A stretch of 58,283 bases of DNA, taken from Nanobdellota archaeon. Its GTDB lineage: Archaea > Nanobdellota > Nanobdellia > Parvarchaeales > Parvarchaeaceae. Under the pieces are notes generated by a model, which ran no database searches, was not told where the DNA came from, and saw only the letters and a program-made list of their open reading frames with translations. The translations under genes and the position numbers were made by a program. The stretch spans positions 1 to 58,283 of the forward strand of contig JAJYRE010000019.1 in NCBI GenBank assembly GCA_021794235.1, read 5' to 3'. Shown one piece after another: positions 1 to 6,611 of this stretch. Within the stretch, counting starts at the first letter, position 1, and every line of letters begins with the position of its first letter.

Positions 1-7
1 CCGATCT
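1..7. other. Probable sequencing-adapter remnant at left contig edge
   Basis: The first seven bases are CCGATCT, which are the last seven bases of the standard Illumina adapter. The other edge carries the complementary AGATCGG. Having both matches in the right orientation is unlikely by chance, so bases 1-7 are probably not genomic. Confidence 0.7.
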
Positions 8-22
8 TTTTTCCAGGACGTC

Positions 23-1354
23 TCAGTTTATTTCCGGAACCTTGAAATTTTCCTTTCCCTTGAATATGTCTATCTCAGACAGCAGTTCCTTTGCCTTCTG
101 TTTGTTGTCCTCAACTTTGATGTTTTTATCATCCTTCATAAATTCTTCGATTGTACCGTCCGTGCCGTTGACAGTCATCTTGAATCCGTCCTTATAAACG
201 GCTTTTCTGAGTTTCTCGTACGTATTCTTTACGTATTCCTCCCTGTGCTTGTATCCGCCGGGAAGAACTATGACTGCGCCGTAGGCTTCTGCAAAAGTCG
301 TTTCGGAATAAAGCCGGGTGTCATCGCCCCCCTGTACTATGTCTTCTATAAACTTTGGCAGATAGACCAGATTCTGATATCCTTTCTTTTTCTCGAATTT
401 TTTACCGTTGGGATACTTTATTATCATAGGTATTCTGGAAAGTTCGTCATACAGATATGTGCTGTGCAGCATGTAACCGTGTTCGTTTATCGCCTGGCCG
501 TGGTCAGAGGTTATTATTATCATCGTGTTGTCGTACTTGCCGGCTCTTTTGAGCGTGGATACGAGCCTGCCTATCTGCTCGTCCAAGTACTCCATCTCCG
601 CGATGTACTCGCTTCTTACGTTATTTATCCCGGCCTGACTCATCTTTTTTATCCCGGTTACATTATCCCATACCTCCTTCGAATTATAGTTTCGGTATGG
701 TTCGTGAACTTCAAGGAAATTTACGAATCTGAAGAATTTTGACTCCCAGTTTCCGTTAGCAAGTATCTTATTTGTCAGGTCAGCTCCCTTGTCCATCGGG
801 AAATTGAGAGCGGTGCTTATCAGCTTCTCTCTCTTTCTAAGCCTGGCAAACTCCCTTATCTTACCGAACTTTCCCTGCTTTATCAGCTTTATCGCGATCT
901 CCCTCGGACTGGCTCCCAGTCTTCTGGCTTCCTGAAAAGTCTTGTCTTCCTTGCTTACGGGGAAGGGGTCGAGTGTGAAGAAAAAATCGAATCCGATATC
1001 GAATGCCGTCTGCGGAGACACCATTGGGTTGTTGGATATACCGAACGTGTTGTAGCCCATCTTAGAAAGACGCTCCGGAAGCCTCTCCTTCTGAAGGTTG
1101 ATGTTGAATTTTGTCAGGTCCAAAAGCTTGTCCTTCTCGGTTTCGTGCACACCGTGCTCATTAAGATACATCCCGGTGAACATTGAAACGTGCGAGGGGA
1201 ATGTCCAAGGTGAAGGCGCTATCGCATTATCGTATACTACGGAATCCTCGGCCAGTTTGATGAGATTTGGAGTCCTCGCCTCCCCTCCATATATCTGCAT
1301 TATATCCTTTCTCAGGCTGTCGCAGACAATGAGTAAAACATCAGGTTCCATCAT
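23..1354 (-). CDS. Sulfatase / alkaline-phosphatase-fold hydrolase
   Basis: A 443-aa protein of the alkaline phosphatase superfamily, sulfatase branch. Visible marks are the metal-site Asp in LLIVCDSLRKD (D12), the nucleophile region SPWTFPSHVSMFTG with Thr51, a VHEPY segment near 216-220, and the second metal site SDHG (D284, H285) followed by NEHG. Classical sulfatases have a Cys or Ser modified to formylglycine at the nucleophile; here it is Thr. It may therefore act as a phosphodiesterase or phosphotransferase on a glycan, but this is inference. No signal peptide is seen, so it should be cytoplasmic. Its own TATA-like AAATAATC lies inside the end of the upstream glycosyltransferase gene about 25 bases before the ATG, suggesting leaderless transcription. 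The second Met at residue 2 is an equally possible start. Confidence 0.8.
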   Translation of the reverse strand: MMEPDVLLIVCDSLRKDIMQIYGGEARTPNLIKLAEDSVVYDNAIAPSPWTFPSHVSMFTGMYLNEHGVHETEKDKLLDLTKFNINLQKERLPERLSKMGYNTFGISNNPMVSPQTAFDIGFDFFFTLDPFPVSKEDKTFQEARRLGASPREIAIKLIKQGKFGKIREFARLRKREKLISTALNFPMDKGADLTNKILANGNWESKFFRFVNFLEVHEPYRNYNSKEVWDNVTGIKKMSQAGINNVRSEYIAEMEYLDEQIGRLVSTLKRAGKYDNTMIIITSDHGQAINEHGYMLHSTYLYDELSRIPMIIKYPNGKKFEKKKGYQNLVYLPKFIEDIVQGGDDTRLYSETTFAEAYGAVIVLPGGYKHREEYVKNTYEKLRKAVYKDGFKMTVNGTDGTIEEFMKDDKNIKVEDNKQKAKELLSEIDIFKGKENFKVPEIN

Positions 1355-1372
1355 CTAATACTAACTAATAGA

Positions 1373-2404
1373 TTATTTAACGTTTTCATTGATGAGCGAC
1401 TTGTAAATGCCTTTCACAGCTTCTCTGTTGCCGTCCCATGTAAACTCTTTCTTGATTTTTTCGCTTTTTTCCAGATATTCCTTCTTAAGCTCCTTATAAT
1501 CCATAGAATCTATGTCATCTATTCTGTCTATCTCCATTGCGTATTTCCTGACTTCTTCAGGTATAACCGAATCCTTGTAGACGAAAGCAGGTACGCCACA
1601 GGCAATGGCCTCAACAAGCGGCAGCCCGAAACCTTCGTAAGAGGTGGGATACACGAAGTATTTGAACTTGTTTATAGTCTCGACCAGCTTGTCCTCCGCT
1701 ATTTTCTCCTTGAATATTATGCTTCCGAACTTCTCATACCTTTTCTTCAGTGACGGATAGTCTCCAATATTATCACCGTATATAACAAGGTGCACCTTGT
1801 TGCTAATGGCAGATGCTATGAAATCGTCAATCAGCTTTCCAACCCTCTTTCTTCTGTTGAAGCCTCCGAAGTATCCTATGTCTTCACCGTCTCCCTTGTC
1901 CTTGCGCGGCTTAAACTTCTCGTCTATGCCGAAATTTGTGACTGTTATTTTTTTGCTGTTTATGTCCAGTATAGATACCAATTCGTCCCTGGTCTGCGAA
2001 CTGTTTGTAAGTATTGCGTCCGCTCTCTCCACGGCATATCTGAACTGCGATCTGAATGCGGCCCCCCTGATTGTACCGTAAGCCCCCTTAATCCTCATCG
2101 TTCCAAAGACTGCCAGATCGTGGACCGTGAGCACTATCTTTTTTCCGTCCAGAACGTTGGTTTTTGGCATTACCTCCGGCTGCGTAAAGTGTAGGACCTC
2201 TCCAAGATTCGAGGAGTTTTCCTCCAGATACTTCCTTCTGCGGTAGAGTCTATTAAGCACCCTGTCAGTAGCAGTACGATTTTTCAGTTTCTCGGAAAAG
2301 TTGATTATGCTCTTAAACTCCTTTATCTTGCTTATCTCATAGTTATATCTGGGGATTCCCCCGTTGCTAGGGTCAAGAGTCTCAACTATCAGAGTCACAT
2401 CCAT
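1373..2404 (-). CDS. GT4-family glycosyltransferase (group 1)
   Basis: A 343-aa GT-B glycosyltransferase. The N-terminal domain opens with a beta strand and a glycine-rich GGIPRY loop (residues 15-20). The C-terminal donor-binding domain shows GYFGGFNRRKR (178-187) and the E-x7-E signature EGFGLPLVE (E257 and E265), typical of retaining GT4 enzymes that use nucleotide sugars. No membrane segment is evident. It lies 18 bases upstream of the sulfatase-fold gene on the same strand, so the two may act on the same cell-surface or protein glycan. Acceptor and sugar cannot be told from sequence. TATA-like elements lie between 2418 and 2440. Confidence 0.88.
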   Translation of the reverse strand: MDVTLIVETLDPSNGGIPRYNYEISKIKEFKSIINFSEKLKNRTATDRVLNRLYRRRKYLEENSSNLGEVLHFTQPEVMPKTNVLDGKKIVLTVHDLAVFGTMRIKGAYGTIRGAAFRSQFRYAVERADAILTNSSQTRDELVSILDINSKKITVTNFGIDEKFKPRKDKGDGEDIGYFGGFNRRKRVGKLIDDFIASAISNKVHLVIYGDNIGDYPSLKKRYEKFGSIIFKEKIAEDKLVETINKFKYFVYPTSYEGFGLPLVEAIACGVPAFVYKDSVIPEEVRKYAMEIDRIDDIDSMDYKELKKEYLEKSEKIKKEFTWDGNREAVKGIYKSLINENVK

Positions 2405-2462
2405 ACAATTTCATTGTTTATACGTCAATATATAATTTGGTTGTAGTGTCCTCTTCATAAAT

Positions 2463-2529
2463 CCGTATATCCCCCATATACGGTAATGTGGTCTTGTAAG
2501 GGCCTTTGTATGGCTGGCACCCTACAAAG
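2463..2529. other. Two adjacent hairpins, candidate structured RNA
   Basis: Arms CCGTATAT (2463-2470) and ATATACGG (2476-2483) form a perfect 8-bp stem around a CCCCC loop. A second stem of CTTTGTA (2504-2510) and TACAAAG (2523-2529) follows 20 bases later. They sit between divergently transcribed genes, upstream of the Nudix promoter. This could be a small RNA, a regulatory site or chance. No tRNA or clear box motif is present. Confidence 0.3.
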
Positions 2530-2593
2530 TCGTACAATCAGCGTATAACAGACCGTTCTTTTTCGGAAAGTGAATATCCACAGGCGCAGCAAA

Positions 2594-2603
2594 GTTTTTT
2601 AAG
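2594..2603 (+). promoter_or_regulatory. TATA element for Nudix gene
   Basis: GTTTTTTAAG is centred about 23-28 bases before the ATGs at 2621 and 2627. That is the usual archaeal TATA-to-start distance and implies a leaderless mRNA. Confidence 0.55.
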
Positions 2604-2620
2604 CCGGTTTTGGTTTGTTA

Positions 2621-3043
2621 ATGATTATGAACAGGAAAGTCCAGGTGATAGTTTTCAGGAGAACCCCCGAACTCGAGATACTTGTCCTGCACAAGACTCC
2701 GGAATCCGGCGGGATATGGCAGCCTGTTACGGGCAAAGTAGAGGAGGGCGAATCGGATAGGGAAGGTGCGCTCAGGGAACTTATGGAGGAGACTGGAATA
2801 TCGGGTGAATCAATAAGAGCTGTCATCGAACACGTTTATTCTTTCGATTATACCGGCAAGAACGGCGAAAATCATGAAGAAGTTTTCGGAGTGGAAGTTA
2901 CTCCGGATACCATTGTGGACATGTCAAAAAACGTCTACGTTGAGCACGATAAGTTCGAATGGGTCAATCCTGAGACCGCAAAGAAAATGATACACTGGGA
3001 CACTAATAGGATCGCACTAGCGGACCTTCTCAAGAAGGTATAA
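2621..3043 (+). CDS. Nudix hydrolase
   Basis: About 140 aa. The complete Nudix box spans residues 38-60, starting GKVEEGE and ending RELMEETGI, and matches G-x5-E-x7-R-E-U-x-E-E-x-G-U. The box binds the metal that drives hydrolysis of a nucleoside diphosphate linked to another group. The GIWQPVTGKVE lead-in resembles dihydroneopterin-triphosphate or dATP pyrophosphohydrolases, but the substrate is not certain. The start was set at ATG 2621 (or 2627) rather than the upstream TTG, because the TATA element places transcription initiation there. It converges with the ABC permease gene nine bases away, with a short T run at the junction. Confidence 0.9.
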   Translation: MIMNRKVQVIVFRRTPELEILVLHKTPESGGIWQPVTGKVEEGESDREGALRELMEETGISGESIRAVIEHVYSFDYTGKNGENHEEVFGVEVTPDTIVDMSKNVYVEHDKFEWVNPETAKKMIHWDTNRIALADLLKKV

Positions 3044-3052
3044 AATAGTTTT

Positions 3053-3961
3053 TTATCCCTTTAGCAGCTTCCAGGACAGTACTATACTGATTGCACCCAG
3101 TATCGCTGCGAACAGCCCCAGATAAAGGAAATCGTACATAAACGGCACCGCAGGAGTTATTCCGAGCAAAGCACTTCTACCTATCTCTATAGTGAAGCTT
3201 ATCGGGTTTACGTTTGCTATCGCGCTAAGCCAGGATGGCATAGCTGATACCGGGAAAAATGCGTTGCTCATGAATAGTAGCGGTAGGCTAAGCAGGTTTG
3301 CCACGGCCATCTGCGACTGCCAATCCGTAGATCTTAATCCAAGAGCCACAAACAGTGACGACATTCCGAAAGCTAATAGGAACAGTGCACCGAATGTATC
3401 CAGCACCCCTACTAGTGTAAAGTTCGCCACGCTCATACCGAGCACTATGGCTATGATAAGCACCACAAGCGCCTGTACAAGCGCCCTTACGACGGAATTA
3501 ATTATCTTACCTAGCACTATCGATCCGCGTGATACGGGGGTGGTCAAAAGCTTGTCCAGGAACCCGAACCTCCTGTCCCAAACAACGGACATACCAGAAA
3601 ACATCGCCGTGAAAAGGACTATAAATGCCAGCATACCGACTGCTAAGAACGAGAAGTAACTGGTTGTTCCAAAACTGTTCAGAAGGAAAGTGTTTCCTAT
3701 CGTGTCAAGCACGCTTTTAGGTATGTTCAGACCTGGTATGTTAAAAGAACTGTTTGTAAATATTCCTGCGAGGTTGAATGCCTTTCCGAACAGGCCGAGC
3801 CAAACCACTGGCTGTATGAGCGAGATTATAAGTAGAACAGGCGCAAGGTACCACTTCTTAAGGTCCCTGTTCGCCAGCGACCACACACTTTTGAAAAAGT
3901 AAGCGACTTTGTGCTTTCCTATGTACTCTACACTGAAATTTTTGACAGACGTCCTTTTCAT
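3053..3961 (-). CDS. ABC-2 type exporter permease (DrrB-like)
   Basis: A 302-aa integral membrane protein with about six hydrophobic segments (roughly residues 40-60, 100-130, 155-175, 185-205, 220-240 and 275-298). The cytoplasmic loop WDRRFGFLDKLLTTPVSRGS is characteristic of ABC-2/DrrB permeases. It begins four bases after the stop of the ATPase gene, so the two form one transcription unit and one exporter. Family members export drugs, lipids or polysaccharides, and the cargo is unknown here. A second, less similar ABC-2 pair lies at 13980-15788. Confidence 0.88.
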   Translation of the reverse strand: MKRTSVKNFSVEYIGKHKVAYFFKSVWSLANRDLKKWYLAPVLLIISLIQPVVWLGLFGKAFNLAGIFTNSSFNIPGLNIPKSVLDTIGNTFLLNSFGTTSYFSFLAVGMLAFIVLFTAMFSGMSVVWDRRFGFLDKLLTTPVSRGSIVLGKIINSVVRALVQALVVLIIAIVLGMSVANFTLVGVLDTFGALFLLAFGMSSLFVALGLRSTDWQSQMAVANLLSLPLLFMSNAFFPVSAMPSWLSAIANVNPISFTIEIGRSALLGITPAVPFMYDFLYLGLFAAILGAISIVLSWKLLKG

Positions 3962-3965
3962 ATTA

Positions 3966-4964
3966 TCAGCTCCTACTTAGCCTCATAGTTCTTCTGCTGT
4001 TCATCAAGTCTTCACCGCTACCTTGTTCCTCTCTCAATGATCTGCCGGTGTATTCCAGATAGACCTCGTCCAGTGTCGGTTTTGTAAGTGACAGCTTTGT
4101 TACCTTATAGCCTTTCCTGTTAACCAGCGATATCAGTATAGGTGCCAGAGTGTCCGCAGATTTGGCCTTTATCCTGTATTCTCTGCCGTTTTTCTTTACG
4201 TTTTTTACGTTTTTGACCTTCTTGATCATAGCGGTTATATCCGCTTTTTCATTGTCTATTGTCAGGGTTATTATGTCCCCGCCAACACTCTCCTTCAGCC
4301 TCTCCGGCGTGTCTATCTTTATTATCTTTCCGTGATCTATTATCGCTATCCTGTCACACAGTGAGTCTGCCTCATCCAGATAGTGGGTTGTCATGAAAAG
4401 CGTCATCTTATAGTCTTTCTTAAGTTTTTTTATGTAAGTCCAGACCGCACTTCTCGTTTGTACATCCAATCCAAGTGTAGGCTCGTCAAGAAAGAGCACC
4501 TTCGGATGGTTCACAAGGCCTATCGCGAGTTCCAGCCTCCTTCTCATTCCTCCAGAATATGTCTTTACCTTTCTTTTCGCCGCCGCACCGAGTTCCACAA
4601 GCTGCATCAGTTCGGCAATCCTATTTTTTGAGACAGAACGCGGTATATTGTACAGGTCTGCCAGTAGCAGCATATTATCGTACCCTGTGAGGTCTTCATC
4701 CGCTGTAAACTCCTGCGGAACTACGCCTATTATCGATCTTATCTCCGCCTGATTACGCACGATGCTCTTACCAAAGATTCGTGCATCGCCACTGGTCGGA
4801 GATATCAGAGTCGTTATCATCTTTATGGTCGTGGTCTTGCCGGCGCCGTTGGGCCCCAGGAACCCGAAGATTTCCCCCTCGTTTACCGAGAAGGACACCC
4901 CATTTACAGCTTTTGTTTTTCCGCCAAAAATCTTTGTGAGTTTGTTTACTCGTATGACTTCCAT
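3966..4964 (-). CDS. ABC transporter ATP-binding protein (DrrA-like)
   Basis: 332 aa starting at MEVIRVNKLT. Motifs in order are Walker A GPNGAGKT (37-44), Q-loop VVPQEF (81-86), signature YSGGMRRR (136-143), Walker B LFLDEPTLGLD (157-167), and an H-loop in MTTHYLDEAD. The C-terminal ~90 residues form the accessory domain seen in DrrA-type exporter ATPases. The reading frame stays open for 37 codons upstream, but those residues are not family-like and MEVIRV matches the usual beginning. It powers the permease encoded just downstream. Confidence 0.9.
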   Translation of the reverse strand: MEVIRVNKLTKIFGGKTKAVNGVSFSVNEGEIFGFLGPNGAGKTTTIKMITTLISPTSGDARIFGKSIVRNQAEIRSIIGVVPQEFTADEDLTGYDNMLLLADLYNIPRSVSKNRIAELMQLVELGAAAKRKVKTYSGGMRRRLELAIGLVNHPKVLFLDEPTLGLDVQTRSAVWTYIKKLKKDYKMTLFMTTHYLDEADSLCDRIAIIDHGKIIKIDTPERLKESVGGDIITLTIDNEKADITAMIKKVKNVKNVKKNGREYRIKAKSADTLAPILISLVNRKGYKVTKLSLTKPTLDEVYLEYTGRSLREEQGSGEDLMNSRRTMRLSRS

Positions 4965-5138
4965 GAATCTACAGTGTAATACGTATCCTGCTAAGCGTGT
5001 ATAATCCGCCCATATTTTATATTCTCCTTTATCATTTATACAGTTTATATCTTTGCTAAGTAACAGAATAATCATTGGCCGCTAAATTTCCTTTAACGCC
5101 GTATCAATCCCGTATTCTTTCCAGAAAATCACAAAAAG

Positions 5139-5148
5139 TTTATATAAG
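5139..5148 (+). promoter_or_regulatory. TATA element that fixes the start of the next gene
   Basis: TTTATATAAG is centred about 27 bases before ATG 5170. The in-frame ATG at 5149 touches the TATA element and should not be in the transcript, so 5170 is the likely leaderless start. Confidence 0.65.
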
Positions 5149-5169
5149 ATGTTTATTCTTTATAGTGGC

Positions 5170-5673
5170 ATGAAAGATGAAAATTATAAATTTTTTACCG
5201 GCGGTAAATCTAATGTTCTGGCCGTGCGGAGCGCAAGAAAGAACCTGGACAGCGTTTTGGACGATATAAAGTCGGGCGACATACAGGAGTCTTTCAGATT
5301 CCAACACGGGACATCGGATTACTTCAGAGAGATGGTGTTTCACAAGGCATCGGATCTTAGAGACTCGGGAAAGTTCCCCTTAGACAGGAAGACTTTCCAT
5401 GTCGGCCGTGCGCTGGATAACCAGATGATGTGGAGTGATGCACCTAAAGCCTTTTACTCCAGGCACATCTATGTAGAGCGGCCGCCATACCACCTGGGTG
5501 TGATATCAATAGGTGTAAAGGGAAACCGCGGCATTATTAGCTGCGCAGAGATTGACTATGCAAGAAATAAGATCCTAGTCGATTCTAGTTTCCTTAATAC
5601 AGCAAACTACGACAGAATAAAGGACGTAATAGTTGTTGCCAGCATGGTATACTCCGACAATGTAAGAGGCTAA
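5170..5673 (+). CDS. Conserved-looking protein of unknown function
   Basis: 167 aa, start chosen from the TATA spacing. Soluble and mixed alpha/beta in appearance, with no signal peptide or membrane segment. The middle part is rich in aromatic and charged residues (FRFQHGTSDYFREMVFHK), and HIYVERPPYHLGVISIGVKG looks like a beta hairpin leading into a core strand. I recognise no family. It precedes the pseudokinase-like gene by 77 bases on the same strand. A separate TTAAATTC element before the latter suggests separate promoters. Confidence 0.65.
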   Translation: MKDENYKFFTGGKSNVLAVRSARKNLDSVLDDIKSGDIQESFRFQHGTSDYFREMVFHKASDLRDSGKFPLDRKTFHVGRALDNQMMWSDAPKAFYSRHIYVERPPYHLGVISIGVKGNRGIISCAEIDYARNKILVDSSFLNTANYDRIKDVIVVASMVYSDNVRG

Positions 5674-5750
5674 TCCTATACACCAGGCAATGTATTTTAA
5701 AAGTATTTATACTATTATTTGTCTTAAATTCTAATTAAAAAAGAGTCCTT

Positions 5751-6605
5751 ATGAGTAAGAAAAAAATTGAAGATTTGATAAGTTCGGTAAAAAGCGTACA
5801 CACCAATGGAGGTGACGTTGCACTATACAAAGAGGCACTCGATAAAGTCCCTAACATCGATCATTACGGAGTCGTTATGGTAGATAGACTGGTGAATGAC
5901 AATTACCCGAACGGAAACAAAGCCGGTAGATTCCTATATAATGATCTTTATCACAGCGGGGTTTTCGACCTTCATTTTAAGCGTCAATATGATCTAGTCA
6001 AGACTATAAATTCGATAATACCTGAGAACTCACAAAAACCGATAGCTGTACTGCATAATTCTGCCGATAAATGCGTAGGATACCTGGTCTCCGAAGTTCA
6101 CGGAATGCCGTTGGACGTATATCTGGAGTCGGGAGAGCTCATGGACATGTTAGCGATAGAAAGAAGAATGCAGTCGGTTTCTAGGGTCGAGAGCTTCCTC
6201 AGCGAGTCCGAAGTCTATAATATCCTTGCAAAGAGGGAACCATCGTATCTGGCAAGAACTTTTGACGATATCAAGAAATACAAGATATCATCCCAGGTAT
6301 ACAACGAAAGGAGGGCGGAGCTCAGTCAGGTTCTGACTAACCTGCGGAAAAGCGTAAACACACTCCACGGAAAGAACATTCATCATAACAGGATATCCCC
6401 AAGTAACATAATCGTCGACTACGACGGCAGGGAAACACCTGCAGTTTACCTTATAAACCCCCTTAACGGCGTGGACGCAGAATCTACGGCTGATAAGGAC
6501 GTATCAGATATGAAAGCTGTTGAGAAATTGATACTAAGGGAAATAGAAAAATCAAATTCAAAGGCAAACAAATACGAAGCGAAGTTAAAGCATCTTATAA
6601 AGTAA
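5751..6605 (+). CDS. Protein-kinase-like fold protein, probable pseudokinase
   Basis: 284 aa, no signal peptide. Residues 78-120 (RQYDLVKTINSIIPENSQKP, then KCVGYLVSEVHGMPL) resemble the helix-C to hinge region of kinase-like and phosphotransferase folds. Residues 206-222 (HGKNIHHNRISPSNIIV) line up with the catalytic loop H-x-D-x4-N, but the Asp is Asn213 while Asn219 is kept. The DFG position reads INPLNG (235-240), again Asn for Asp. DVSDMKAVEKLI after it resembles helix F. Both catalytic aspartates are thus replaced, which argues for a regulatory or binding role. A related protein is encoded at 27926-28597. The family assignment rests on motif reading only. Confidence 0.5.
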   Translation: MSKKKIEDLISSVKSVHTNGGDVALYKEALDKVPNIDHYGVVMVDRLVNDNYPNGNKAGRFLYNDLYHSGVFDLHFKRQYDLVKTINSIIPENSQKPIAVLHNSADKCVGYLVSEVHGMPLDVYLESGELMDMLAIERRMQSVSRVESFLSESEVYNILAKREPSYLARTFDDIKKYKISSQVYNERRAELSQVLTNLRKSVNTLHGKNIHHNRISPSNIIVDYDGRETPAVYLINPLNGVDAESTADKDVSDMKAVEKLILREIEKSNSKANKYEAKLKHLIK

Positions 6606-6611
6606 AACAGC

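Noticed and set aside
245-742. Long plus-strand frame opposite the sulfatase-fold gene
   Set aside because: It lies wholly inside a well-supported gene on the other strand and has no recognisable motifs or promoter.
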